Below are positions 15,698 through 24,283 of a stretch of DNA of 64,000 bases, piece by piece. Within the stretch, counting starts at the first letter, position 1. Every line of letters begins with the position of its first letter. A program made the translations under genes and the position numbers. Location of the stretch: NCBI RefSeq assembly GCF_021458635.1, contig NZ_JAIRDQ010000014.1:124001-188000 (forward strand), in the 5' to 3' direction. The notes beneath the pieces were generated by a model that worked only from the letters and a program-made list of their open reading frames with translations, did not search any database and was not told the origin of the DNA. The stretch is from Bradyrhizobium monzae. Its GTDB lineage: Bacteria > Pseudomonadota > Alphaproteobacteria > Rhizobiales > Xanthobacteraceae.

Positions 15698-16315
15698 ATG
15701 AACATCGCCACGACACGAGGGACAACCAGCCGCGCGATGTCCCTGCCGAACATCCTGACCTATGGCCGGATCGCCGCGATCCCGGTCGTAGTCGGATGCA
15801 TCTATGCGCAGTCGATCATGGACTACCCGCTGTGGCTGCGCTGGGTCGCGGTCGCGATCTTCATCGGCGCCGCGGTGACGGACTATCTCGACGGCTACTA
15901 CGCGCGGATCTGGAATCAGCAATCGGCGTTCGGCCGGATGCTCGACCCGATCGCCGACAAGCTGCTGGTCGCCTCCTGCCTCCTCATGCTGGCCGCCGAC
16001 GGTATCATCCATGGCTGGTCGCTGTGGGCCGCCATCGTGATCCTGTGCCGCGAGATCCTGGTCTCGGGCCTGCGCGAATACCTCGCAGCGCTGCGTGTCA
16101 GCGTACCCGTGACCAAGCTCGCCAAGTGGAAGACCACGGTCCAGCTCGTCGCGATCGGCTTCCTGCTCGCGGGTCCCGCCGGCGACGAGGTCATTCCCAT
16201 GGTCTCGCTGATCGGCCTCGTCCTGCTGTGGGCCTCGGCGATCCTGACCATGTACACCGGTTACGATTACTTCCGTTCCGGCATCCATCACCTCATCAAG
16301 GAGGATGAGGTATGA
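15698..16315 (+). CDS. pgsA: CDP-diacylglycerol--glycerol-3-phosphate 3-phosphatidyltransferase
   Basis: Integral membrane enzyme of about 205 residues that makes phosphatidylglycerol phosphate, the first committed step to phosphatidylglycerol and cardiolipin. The CDP-alcohol phosphotransferase motif D-x2-D-G-x2-A-R-x8-G-x3-D-x3-D is complete in DYLDGYYARIWNQQ followed by FGRMLDPIADK. Several membrane helices flank it. The start is uncertain: ATG 15698 has AGGA just before it, and ATG 15737 (MSLPNILTYGRI) is the conserved family start. Its stop overlaps the moaD start (ATGA), so it is co-transcribed with moaD and moaE. Confidence 0.93.
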   Translation: MNIATTRGTTSRAMSLPNILTYGRIAAIPVVVGCIYAQSIMDYPLWLRWVAVAIFIGAAVTDYLDGYYARIWNQQSAFGRMLDPIADKLLVASCLLMLAADGIIHGWSLWAAIVILCREILVSGLREYLAALRVSVPVTKLAKWKTTVQLVAIGFLLAGPAGDEVIPMVSLIGLVLLWASAILTMYTGYDYFRSGIHHLIKEDEV

Positions 16316-16563
16316 AGGTGAAGTACTTCGCCTGGGTGCGCGAGCGCGTCGGCAAGGCCGAGGAGACGATCGAGCCGCCGGCGACCGTGCGTACCGTCGA
16401 GGAGCTGATCGCCTGGCTGTCCGGCCGGAGCGAGGCTTACGCCTATGCGTTTGAGAAGCCGAAGGTGATCCGCACCGCGATCGACCATGCCCACGTCAAG
16501 GCCGACGCCGCGATCGCGGGCGCCCGCGAGATCGCGTTCTTCCCGCCGATGACCGGCGGCTAG
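16312..16563 (+). CDS. moaD: Molybdopterin synthase sulfur carrier subunit
   Basis: An 83-residue ubiquitin-fold protein ending in the diagnostic Gly-Gly (PPMTGG) that is thiocarboxylated and donates sulfur to cyclic pyranopterin monophosphate. It starts inside the pgsA stop codon (ATGA overlap) and is followed three bases later by moaE, its partner subunit. The N-terminal strand MKVKYFAWVRERVGKAEE is typical of MoaD. Confidence 0.94.
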   Translation: MKVKYFAWVRERVGKAEETIEPPATVRTVEELIAWLSGRSEAYAYAFEKPKVIRTAIDHAHVKADAAIAGAREIAFFPPMTGG

Positions 16564-16566
16564 GCC

Positions 16567-17049
16567 ATGACTTCCCCTGTCCCCAGCTGCCCCGTCGCCA
16601 TCCGTATCCAGGAAGACGATTTCGACATCGCGCGCGAGATCGCGGTGCTGACCAAGAGCCGCACCGACATCGGCGCGGTCGTCAGCTTCTCCGGCATCTG
16701 TCGCGCCGACGAGGACAGTTCGAGGATCGCCGCGCTCACGCTCGAACATTACCCCGGCATGGCCGAGGAAGAGATCAGGCGCCATGTCGAGGAGTCCACC
16801 TCGCGCTGGCCGCTCAACGGCGTCACGGTGATCCATCGTGTCGGGCGATTCATGCCCGGCCAGAACATCGTGCTGGTGCTCACGGCGTCGCAACACCGCC
16901 GGGCGGCGTTCGAGGCGGCCGAATTCCTGATGGATTATCTCAAGACCAGCGCACCGTTCTGGAAGAAGGAAGAGAGCGCCGCCGGCGCCGGCTGGGTCGA
17001 GGCCCACGCCCGTGACGACGAGGCCGCCGCACGCTGGACCCGATCCTGA
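16567..17049 (+). CDS. moaE: Molybdopterin synthase catalytic subunit
   Basis: A 160-residue large subunit of molybdopterin synthase, converting cyclic pyranopterin monophosphate to molybdopterin with sulfur from MoaD. Family blocks visible are GAVVSFSGICR, LTLEHYPGMAEEEI, VIHRVGRFMPGQNIVLVLTAS, HRRAAFEAAEFLMDYLKT and PFWKKE with the catalytic lysine region. The final codon overlaps the start of prmB by one base (TGATG). Confidence 0.95.
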   Translation: MTSPVPSCPVAIRIQEDDFDIAREIAVLTKSRTDIGAVVSFSGICRADEDSSRIAALTLEHYPGMAEEEIRRHVEESTSRWPLNGVTVIHRVGRFMPGQNIVLVLTASQHRRAAFEAAEFLMDYLKTSAPFWKKEESAAGAGWVEAHARDDEAAARWTRS

Positions 17050-18008
17050 TGGCAAGAGCTGTGAGAAAGGCCACGCGCGGCCGCGCCGCGCCAAAACTCG
17101 CGAAGGTCGGCCGCGGCGAGCTGCTCACGCTGCTCGACTTCATCCGCTATGCGGTCAGCCGCTTCACCGAAGCCAAACTTGCCTTTGCCCACGGCACGAC
17201 CGATCCGGTGGCGGAAGCCGCCTTCCTGGTCTGCGAGGCCCTGCACCTGCATCCCGACCAGTTCGAGACCTTTGCCCACGCGCGCGTCACCGCCGCGGAA
17301 GGCAAGACCCTGCTCGACCTCATCCACAAGCGCGTGACGACGCGCAAACCGACGGCCTATCTCGTCAACAAGATCTACATGCGCGGCCTGCCGTTCTATG
17401 TCGATGAGCGCGTCATCGTGCCGCGCTCCTTCATCGGCGAGCTGCTGGATTCGCATTTCGGCGGCGATGGCGAAGCGGGTTCGCTGATCGACGATCCCAC
17501 GGCTATCGAGCGCGTGCTCGACCTCTGCACGGGATCGGGATGTCTTGCGATCCTCGCCGCGTATCATTTCCCGAACGCCATGGTTGACGCCGTCGACATC
17601 TCCAAGGGCGCGCTCGAAGTCGCCGCGCGCAACACTGGGGAACATGGGCTGGATGAGCGGATCAGCCTGCATCGGGGCGATCTGTTCGCGCCGCTCGGCG
17701 GCACCAAATACGACCTGATCATCACCAACCCGCCTTACGTCGACGCGGAAGGCATGGCGGCGCTGCCGCCGGAATGCCGGGCCGAGCCGAAGCTTGCCTT
17801 CGACGGCGGCGCCGATGGTCTCGACGTGGTCCGCCGCATCCTGCGCGATGCGCCCGACCACCTCACGCCGGATGGTGGGCTGCTCTGCGAGATCGGCCGC
17901 GGCCGCGAACTAGTCGACGAGGCCTTTCCGGAACTGCCCCTGCTGTGGCTCGACACCGAGGAATCCGAGGGCGAGGTGTTCTGGATCGCGGCTGCCGATC
18001 TCGGCTGA
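17049..18008 (+). CDS. prmB: 50S ribosomal protein L3 N5-glutamine methyltransferase
   Basis: A 319-residue SAM-dependent methyltransferase of the HemK/PrmB group. The SAM site is VLDLCTGSGCLAIL and the catalytic N-P-P-Y is in LIITNPPYVDAEGM, which binds the target glutamine amide. The N-terminal helical domain (LLTLLDFIRYAVSRFTEA) and AYLVNKIYMRGLPFYVDERVIVPRSFI mark PrmB rather than PrmC. Start ATG shares a base with the moaE stop. The association with moaE is probably just operon packing. Confidence 0.92.
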   Translation: MARAVRKATRGRAAPKLAKVGRGELLTLLDFIRYAVSRFTEAKLAFAHGTTDPVAEAAFLVCEALHLHPDQFETFAHARVTAAEGKTLLDLIHKRVTTRKPTAYLVNKIYMRGLPFYVDERVIVPRSFIGELLDSHFGGDGEAGSLIDDPTAIERVLDLCTGSGCLAILAAYHFPNAMVDAVDISKGALEVAARNTGEHGLDERISLHRGDLFAPLGGTKYDLIITNPPYVDAEGMAALPPECRAEPKLAFDGGADGLDVVRRILRDAPDHLTPDGGLLCEIGRGRELVDEAFPELPLLWLDTEESEGEVFWIAAADLG

Positions 18009-18087
18009 TCGAGCGCGCGCGGCGGAACAAGTCAAATTCCGCCACGTTCATTCCCCGATCAATCTCTCGCTCTCGGAGGATGTCCGC

Positions 18088-18675
18088 ATGCTCGCGCCAT
18101 CGGGCGAATTGCTGCGCGCCGGCATGGCGCTGAAACTCAACCATCTCAAGCGCGCGGCGCAGTCCTATCTGCGTGACCGCACCAGCCAGACCACCGGGCG
18201 CGTGACGTCCTACGCGGTCGCGGCGGGACTGTTCGCAGTGGCCGGGCTGTTCCTGATCGCGGCCTTCTTTGTCGGCCTGGTCGCGCTCTACCGCTGGATT
18301 GCCATCACCTACGGACAATTCTGGGGCCTTGGCGCCGCTGCGGCCGTGCTGCTGGTCCTGGCCGCGGCCTGCGCCGGGGTGGCCATGGCCCACATGAACC
18401 GCCGCACGAGGCCGATCGTGCCGCTCGCCAGCCGCCTACGCGTGGCGATCGCCACGCCACGGATCCCGCGCGGGACGGTCAAGCAGGCGGTGAAAGAGGT
18501 CGCGACGACGATTCCATTGGTTCCGCTCGCGCCGGGCGAACGCGGCCGAGGCGGCAGTGCTTCCTCGACTCGGACCAACCGCCCCATGCAGCTTGGCCTG
18601 ATGCTCGCCGCGATCGGATTGCTGGGCTTCACGGCTGCCCGCCGACGGCGCCACGGTCGCGGACTGGACGCCTGA
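18088..18675 (+). CDS. Membrane protein, phage-holin-3-like family
   Basis: A 195-residue inner-membrane protein: a short amphipathic N-terminus (LNHLKRAAQSYLRDRTSQTTGR), two adjacent membrane helices near residues 48-70 and 78-98, a basic linker and a third hydrophobic segment near the C-terminus (MQLGLMLAAIGLLGFTAA) followed by RRRRHGRG. This looks like the Actinobacterial Holin-X/phage_holin_3 type proteins, which in chromosomes have no known lysis role. CGGAGGA precedes the ATG. The stop is one base before the YihY gene, so the two are an operon. Confidence 0.65.
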   Translation: MLAPSGELLRAGMALKLNHLKRAAQSYLRDRTSQTTGRVTSYAVAAGLFAVAGLFLIAAFFVGLVALYRWIAITYGQFWGLGAAAAVLLVLAAACAGVAMAHMNRRTRPIVPLASRLRVAIATPRIPRGTVKQAVKEVATTIPLVPLAPGERGRGGSASSTRTNRPMQLGLMLAAIGLLGFTAARRRRHGRGLDA

Positions 18676-18676
18676 C

Positions 18677-19807
18677 ATGCGTGCGCGGCACAGCGAGCAG
18701 CTCGACTCCTGGCTGCTGGTCGCCGCCACGGCAGTTTTCGTCCTCACTGCGGAGCGCTACTTTCAGGAACCTGGCCACGTCCGGCCGGGACCACGACAAG
18801 ATCATCGCAACAACGAGGCGAATTCGCCCGGAACGAGCCCTGCAGGCGCGGCCGTGCAGCCCGGCCACGGCCGCCGCTCGAAAAGCCCGTTCGCGATTCC
18901 CTGGGCCGGCTGGAAGGATATTTTCTGGCGCACTTATCAGCGCATCGACGACGATCGCCTGCTGGCAACCGCAGGGGGCGTCGTCTTCTTCGGTCTGCTC
19001 GCGATCTTTCCCGCAGTAACCGCACTCGTCTCGTCCTACGGACTGTTCGCCGATCCCTCGACCATCAGCGAAAATCTGCAGACGCTCGCGATGATGCTGC
19101 CCCAGGGCACGTTCCAGATCGTCGAGGATCAGGTCGCGCGGGTGGTCTCGAAAGGCAACACGGCGCTGGGCGCCACCTTTGCACTTGGCCTCGTGCTTGC
19201 GGTCTGGAGTGCCAATGCCGGCGTCAAATCCATCTTCGACGCCCTCAATGTCGCCTATGAGGAACGCGAGAAGCGCAGCTTCATCAAGCTGAACATGGTG
19301 TCGCTGGCCTTCACGGTCGGCGGCATCGTGGCCCTGCTGGTGATGGTCGGCGCGGTGGTCGCCTTCCCGCTCGCGCTGAATCATCTCGGCATCGCCCCCG
19401 AGAGCAAGCTGATCGTGGCGCTGGCACGATGGCCGCTGCTCTTCCTCATTTTGTTGCTGGCGCTCGCCATCCTCTACCGCTTCGCACCCAGCCGCGATGC
19501 GCCGCGCTGGCAATGGCTGAGCATCGGCGCGGTAACGGCCACCCTGCTCTGGATTGCCGGCTCGGCGCTGCTGTCCTGGTATCTCTCGGCGTTTGCCAAT
19601 TACAACGCGACCTACGGCGCCCTTGGGGCTGCGATCGGCCTGATGATGTGGATGTGGATGTCGGCCATCGTCATCATGTTCGGCGCCGAGCTGAACTCGG
19701 AGGTCGAACGGCAAACCTTGCACGATACGACCACCGGGCCGCCCAAGCCGCTCGGCAGCCGCGAGGCCGTTTCGGCCGACACGGTCGGCGCCGCCGCGCC
19801 GTCCTGA
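18677..19807 (+). CDS. YihY/BrkB family membrane protein
   Basis: A 376-residue inner-membrane protein of the YihY (virulence factor BrkB) family. The conserved core starts at FWRTYQRIDDDRLLATAGGVVFFGLLAIFPA and has six membrane helices, with SANAGVKSIFDALNVAYEE and ILYRFAPSRDAPRWQWLSIGAV as family blocks. It ends in LGAAIGLMMWMWMSAIVIMFGAELNSE. The older ribonuclease BN assignment of this family is wrong; function remains unclear. It has an extra membrane segment at the very N-terminus and is directly coupled to the holin-like gene. Confidence 0.85.
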   Translation: MRARHSEQLDSWLLVAATAVFVLTAERYFQEPGHVRPGPRQDHRNNEANSPGTSPAGAAVQPGHGRRSKSPFAIPWAGWKDIFWRTYQRIDDDRLLATAGGVVFFGLLAIFPAVTALVSSYGLFADPSTISENLQTLAMMLPQGTFQIVEDQVARVVSKGNTALGATFALGLVLAVWSANAGVKSIFDALNVAYEEREKRSFIKLNMVSLAFTVGGIVALLVMVGAVVAFPLALNHLGIAPESKLIVALARWPLLFLILLLALAILYRFAPSRDAPRWQWLSIGAVTATLLWIAGSALLSWYLSAFANYNATYGALGAAIGLMMWMWMSAIVIMFGAELNSEVERQTLHDTTTGPPKPLGSREAVSADTVGAAAPS

Positions 19808-19958
19808 CTTCCTTCACGCGCGCCTGCGGCCGCTATCCCCTCGAATCAACAATGATGTTAGGGTCGTGCATGCTTGGGGAGCACGAGGCGTGACGGGTGC
19901 GAATTGCGACCCGTGTTTTCCCGGGTGAGGCAGCAGCTCTTGAGGCGTAACGCGCGGC

Positions 19959-21440
19959 ATGATTCGCATTTCGACGATCTTCATCGCCATCTGCATGGTT
20001 CTGGTCGCGGCCTCGCTCGGGCTCGTGCTCTACGCGGTCGCCGGCATCAGCGGAACCGAATCCGCGATCGTGGCGCTGACCGCGCTGACCTTCCTGATCC
20101 TCTACAACGCGGTCTCGATGCGGCTGCGCGACCGCAGCGACGTCGGCGGCCAGATCGCCGACCTCTCGCGCGGCACCGCCGACCTCGCCCGCCAGGTGGC
20201 CGAGTTCGGCCGCCGGCTCGCCGCTATCGAAGGCCGCGTCGCCTCGTCCAATTCGACCAATTCCGATCGTGTCCAGTCGGTGATCGGCGAGATCAACGAG
20301 CTCGGCGGACTGGTCAAGCAGCTTGCCGCCACGGTGTCGACCCATGAGGACCTGCTGGCCGGTCACGCGCCGGCGCCGGCCTCCGTTCCGGTCGCCAGGC
20401 TGGAGCCGGAAACGCCGATCGACCTGATTGCCCCCTTCGATGAGCGGCCGGCCGCTTCTCCGCCGCTTTCCGGACCGCGGCCGATGCCGCCGGCCGTCCA
20501 GACCCAGACCGCCAATGCCGTTTCGGCGGTCAACGGCCCCAACCAGACCCAGATGCTGGCAACGTTGCGCAATGCGATCGACGAGAACCGCATCGACATC
20601 TTCCTCCAGCCGATGGTGACGCTGCCGCAGCGCAAGGTCCGCTTCTACGAGGCCGTGACCCGGGTGCGTGACGAGCGCGACCAGCTGTTCGCCGCGGAAG
20701 AGTTCATCAGCATCGCCGAGGCCTCCGGCCTGATCGGACGCATCGACAACATGGTGTTGCTGCGCTGTGTCCAGGTGTTGCGCCGGCTGATGGTGCGCAA
20801 CAAGGATGTCGGCGTGTTCTGCAACGTCGCAGCCTCGACGCTCGGCAACTCCACCACCTTCGCGCAATGCCTCGACTTCCTCGAGGCCAACCGGGCGCTC
20901 GCACCATCGCTGGTGCTGGAGTTCAAGCAGTCGACCTTCCGCGGCCTCGGCCCCACAGAGACCGAGAATCTCGCGGCACTCGCGCAGCGTGGCTTCCGCT
21001 TCTCGATCGACCATGTCACCGACTTGCGGATCGAGCCGCGCGAGCTCGCCGACCGCGGCGTGCGCTTCATCAAGGTCCCGGCCTCGCTGCTGCTCGACCC
21101 GAAACAGGCCTCGACCTCGGACATTCATCCCTCCGACCTGTCCGACCTGCTCGGCCGCTTCGGCATCGACCTGATCGCGGAACGGATCGAGGGCGAACGC
21201 GCAGTGGTCGACCTGCTCGACTATGACGTGCGGTTCGGCCAGGGCTTTCTGTTCGCGCCGCCCCGGCCATTGCGGCCCGAGGGGGCATCTGCTACCGGCG
21301 GGGCCGCGTCGAACCCGGCGCAGGACATTCAGGGATCCAATGGCTCCGGAACACCCAGCCCAAGCGCAACATCAGCTGCGGCGCCTGCCGCCCCGTCATC
21401 GCGCATCACCGGCAACGCGGCGCTGGCGCGCCGGATCTGA
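19959..21440 (+). CDS. Membrane-anchored EAL domain protein, probably inactive
   Basis: A 493-residue protein: two membrane helices (residues 4-27 and 33-50), a heptad-rich coiled coil (residues 58-130, DLSRGTADLARQVAEFGRRL), a proline-rich linker, and an EAL phosphodiesterase-like domain from about residue 195. Of the metal and catalytic residues, Glu (YEAVTR), Asn (CNVAAS), Glu (LEFKQS), Lys (RFIKVPAS), Glu (AERIEGE) and Gln (FGQGFLF) are there, but the usual D-D-F-G is D-H-V-T. The loop that positions the second metal is therefore changed, and cyclic-di-GMP hydrolysis is doubtful. It could serve as a c-di-GMP sensor. Neighbours are unrelated. Confidence 0.8.
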   Translation: MIRISTIFIAICMVLVAASLGLVLYAVAGISGTESAIVALTALTFLILYNAVSMRLRDRSDVGGQIADLSRGTADLARQVAEFGRRLAAIEGRVASSNSTNSDRVQSVIGEINELGGLVKQLAATVSTHEDLLAGHAPAPASVPVARLEPETPIDLIAPFDERPAASPPLSGPRPMPPAVQTQTANAVSAVNGPNQTQMLATLRNAIDENRIDIFLQPMVTLPQRKVRFYEAVTRVRDERDQLFAAEEFISIAEASGLIGRIDNMVLLRCVQVLRRLMVRNKDVGVFCNVAASTLGNSTTFAQCLDFLEANRALAPSLVLEFKQSTFRGLGPTETENLAALAQRGFRFSIDHVTDLRIEPRELADRGVRFIKVPASLLLDPKQASTSDIHPSDLSDLLGRFGIDLIAERIEGERAVVDLLDYDVRFGQGFLFAPPRPLRPEGASATGGAASNPAQDIQGSNGSGTPSPSATSAAAPAAPSSRITGNAALARRI

Positions 21441-21455
21441 TCGGCCGCACGTATC

Positions 21456-22310
21456 ATGACCACGCTGCATTTCGCACAAAGCCTGCGCGAACTCGTGGGC
21501 AGGGTCGATGTCGTGCTCAGCGACATCTGGGGCGTCGTCCATAATGGACTGGAATCCTTCCCCGAGGCGTGCGAGGCGCTGCACACCTATCGCAGCGGTG
21601 GCGGTACGGTGATCCTGATCACCAACGCGCCGCGCCCGGCCGATTCTGTGCAGCGGCAATTGCGGAAACTCGGCGTCGCCGACGAGACCTATGACGCGAT
21701 CGTTTCCTCCGGCGATTTGACGCGGCTCTATGTCGCCGAGCACCCCGGACGAAAAATGTTCTGGCTCGGCCCCGAGCGCGACAACTCGATCTATCGCGGT
21801 CTCGATGCCAAGACCGCGCCGCTGGAAGAGGCCGACTACATCGTCTGCACCGGTCTCTACGACGACGAGACGGAGACTGCGGAAGATTATCGCGGCATGA
21901 TGCTCAAGGCGCGCGAGCGCAAGCTGACGCTGGTCTGCGCCAACCCCGACATCGTGGTCGAGCGCGGCGACCGACTGATTTATTGCGCCGGCGCGATTGC
22001 CGAACTGTATCGCGAACTGGGCGGCGAGGTGATCTTCTACGGCAAGCCGCACCGGCCGATCTACGAGCGCGCGATGCGGCTGGCCGGCGAACGCCAGGGC
22101 CACCCGATCGACCGGAAAAAGGTGCTGGCGATCGGCGATTCCGTCCGCACCGACCTGACCGGCGCGCGTGCATTCGGCATCGACTGCCTGTTCGTCACCC
22201 GCGGCATCCATGCCGAGGAGTTCGAGGGCCTCGACCAGCTCGATCCCAAGTCAGTGACGGAATTGTTCGGCCACCCGCCGAAGGCGCTGATGCGCGAATT
22301 GAAGTGGTGA
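21456..22310 (+). CDS. HAD-IIA family sugar-phosphatase-like hydrolase (TIGR01459 type)
   Basis: A 284-residue HAD phosphatase. Motif I is LSDIWGVVHNG with the nucleophile Asp, motif II ILITNAPRP, motif III Lys in FYGKPHRPIYERA, and motif IV AIGDSVRTDLTGARAFG. The cap and length fit the NagD-like IIA group and the alphaproteobacterial subfamily TIGR01459. The substrate is unknown, probably a small phosphorylated metabolite. It starts 15 bases after the EAL gene and may be co-transcribed with it. Confidence 0.85.
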   Translation: MTTLHFAQSLRELVGRVDVVLSDIWGVVHNGLESFPEACEALHTYRSGGGTVILITNAPRPADSVQRQLRKLGVADETYDAIVSSGDLTRLYVAEHPGRKMFWLGPERDNSIYRGLDAKTAPLEEADYIVCTGLYDDETETAEDYRGMMLKARERKLTLVCANPDIVVERGDRLIYCAGAIAELYRELGGEVIFYGKPHRPIYERAMRLAGERQGHPIDRKKVLAIGDSVRTDLTGARAFGIDCLFVTRGIHAEEFEGLDQLDPKSVTELFGHPPKALMRELKW

Positions 22311-22358
22311 CCGCAATGCGGCCTGAAGTGGGACCGACTTAGACGAATTGCTGAGTAC

Positions 22359-22430
22359 CGTCATGGCCGGGCCACGTCTTCGCTTGCATATCCTAGAACG
22401 TGAATGCCCGGGACAAGCCCGGGCACGACG
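22359..22430. repeat. Intergenic repeat ending CCCGGGACAAGCCCGGGCACGACG
   Basis: Left end CCGTCATGGCCGGG at 22359-22372 and right end CCCGGGACAAGCCCGGGC plus ACGACG at 22407-22430 are partly inverse, and the right end itself forms a hairpin. It belongs to the same family as 2951-3030. It lies between the convergent HAD and CheY genes and may stop transcription from both sides. Confidence 0.65.
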
Positions 22431-22469
22431 ATCCTGTTGGAAGACTGTTTGTCCGGCGTAGACCGCGCC

Positions 22470-22865
22470 TTATGCGCTCGCCATGTCCGGGAAGACCGCC
22501 TCGATCTTGGTCTTCAGCGTCGCCGCATTGAATGGCTTGACGATGTAATTGTTCACGCCGGCCTTCTTGGCCGCGATCACGTTCTCGGTCTTCGATTCCG
22601 CCGTGATCATGATGAAAGGCGTGGTGGCGAGATTGGGATCTGCGCGCACTTCGCGCAGCAGGTCGTAACCCGTCATCGGCTCCATGTTCCAATCGGAAAT
22701 CACGAGCCCGTACTTCTTGCCGCGCATCTTGTTCAGCGCCGCCGAACCGTCGCTCGCATCATCGATGTTCTCGAAGCCAAGCTGCTTCAGCAGATTCCGG
22801 ATGATACGGATCATGGTGCTGTAGTCATCCACCACCAGAACCGACATCGACAAATCAACCGCCAT
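22470..22865 (-). CDS. CheY-like single-domain response regulator
   Basis: A 131-residue receiver domain without output. The acidic pocket is VLVVDDYS, the phospho-accepting Asp lies in LVISDWNMEPMTG near residue 57, the Thr in FIMITAES and the Lys in YIVKPFN. The sequence after the Asp (WNMEPMTGYDLLREVRAD) is CheY-like, so it probably relays a chemotaxis phosphoryl signal to the flagellar motor. No other chemotaxis gene is in the window, so partner kinase and target are unknown. It may correspond to the stand-alone CheY found away from che operons in this group. Confidence 0.88.
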   Translation of the reverse strand: MAVDLSMSVLVVDDYSTMIRIIRNLLKQLGFENIDDASDGSAALNKMRGKKYGLVISDWNMEPMTGYDLLREVRADPNLATTPFIMITAESKTENVIAAKKAGVNNYIVKPFNAATLKTKIEAVFPDMASA

Positions 22866-23094
22866 CTCGACTCCCCCAACGCAAACCCAGGAAAATAGTT
22901 ACGATCGGACCTGACGGGACAGCCCCCGCAGTTCCACGTTTCAAGGACTAGCACCAAGGCGTTAAACAGCGCGTTAACTGGGGCCGCCGTCGAAAGATTG
23001 TATCCTGTTCCTTGCGACCACCCCGCCCGCTTGACTTCATCGGCCGGGTCACGCCACGGTCGCGGCCGGTCCCGCCGGCTCGAGAATTCCCCTG

Positions 23095-24066
23095 ATGGCC
23101 CCGCAATTTACCGTTATCCGCGATACCACGCCGGATTCCGCGATCCTGAAGGGGGCGGTGGTCGCCATGGGCAATTTCGACGGGGTCCATCTCGGCCACC
23201 GGGCCGTTATTGCAGCAGCCCTGGAAATGGGCCGGCTGCATGGCCGCCCTGCGCTGGCGCTGACCTTCGAGCCGCATCCGCGCCGGTTCTTCAGCCCCAA
23301 CACCCCGCAATTTCGCCTGACGGACGAACGCGCCAAGCTGCGGCTTCTGGCCGGGACCGGGCTTGCCGGTGCCGTGGTCATGACCTTCGACAAGGCTCGC
23401 GCCGGGACCAGCGCGCAAGATTTCATTCACCATGACCTGATCGAGCGCCTCGGCGTCAGTGGGATCGCGGTCGGCTACGACTTTCATTTCGGCAAGGGGC
23501 GCGTCGGCTCGCCAGGCCTTTTGGTCAACGAGGCCCCCCGGCTGGGCATCGAGGTGGACGTGCAGCCGCATGTCGATATCGACGAGCGGCCGGTCTCCTC
23601 CAGTGCGATCCGGATCGCACTGGCCGAGGGGCTCATCGACGAGGCCACCACCATGCTCGGCGCGCCCTGGTTCATCACCGGCGAGGTCATTCATGGCGAA
23701 AAGCGCGGCCGCGACCTCGGCTATCCCACCGCCAATATCCGGCTCGATGCCAATTGCGGCCTGAAGCACGGCATCTATGCCGTGCGGGTCGGCCGCGGGC
23801 CCGAGCGTCTGACCGGGGTGGCGAGCTTCGGCCGCCGCCCGACCTTTGATAATGGCGCGCCGCTGCTCGAAATCTTCCTGTTCGACTTCAAGGGCGACCT
23901 TTACGGGCAGGCGCTGGACTGCGCCTTTGTCGGCTTCATCCGCGAGGAGCTGAAATTCAACGATATCGAAGCCCTGATCCGCCAGATGGACGACGATTCC
24001 GCCCGCGCCCGCGCCATGCTGGCCGCCGCCCCGGACGCGTTTCCGCGGCTCGGAACGGTCGATTGA
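23095..24066 (+). CDS. ribF: Bifunctional riboflavin kinase/FAD synthetase
   Basis: A 323-residue enzyme that phosphorylates riboflavin to FMN and adenylylates it to FAD. The N-terminal FAD synthetase domain has VVAMGNFDGVHLGHRAVI and LTFEPHPRRFF; the C-terminal flavokinase domain has VIHGEKRGRDLGYPTANI with the G-x-P-T-A-N motif and GIYAVRV. It makes the ligand of the riboswitch at 88-253, though the two genes are 23 kb apart. ileS and lspA follow, the usual order in Proteobacteria (ribF-ileS-lspA). Confidence 0.96.
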   Translation: MAPQFTVIRDTTPDSAILKGAVVAMGNFDGVHLGHRAVIAAALEMGRLHGRPALALTFEPHPRRFFSPNTPQFRLTDERAKLRLLAGTGLAGAVVMTFDKARAGTSAQDFIHHDLIERLGVSGIAVGYDFHFGKGRVGSPGLLVNEAPRLGIEVDVQPHVDIDERPVSSSAIRIALAEGLIDEATTMLGAPWFITGEVIHGEKRGRDLGYPTANIRLDANCGLKHGIYAVRVGRGPERLTGVASFGRRPTFDNGAPLLEIFLFDFKGDLYGQALDCAFVGFIREELKFNDIEALIRQMDDDSARARAMLAAAPDAFPRLGTVD

Positions 24067-24283
24067 GGGCCCAAAGCCGGCCCCGCCGACCTTTGCGCTT
24101 CCCTTTTGCGCTTCTCTTGGCCCCCTGCTATGGAGAGCCCATGTTTGCGCGGCGCATCATAGGGATTAGCGGCCCGGCTTCCGCCTGAGCCTCAAGGCTC
24201 GGCGCAAGACCGGGATTTTGTCGTTTCACCCCGCGATTCCGCATCGCCATCCGTTCCCGCGCCATTCCGAGCCAGTCAGCCTC

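Noticed and set aside
22962..22977. GTTAA-N8-TTAAC upstream of the CheY gene as a CtrA site
   Set aside because: The spacing is eight, not seven. It is a good palindrome, but not the CtrA form.
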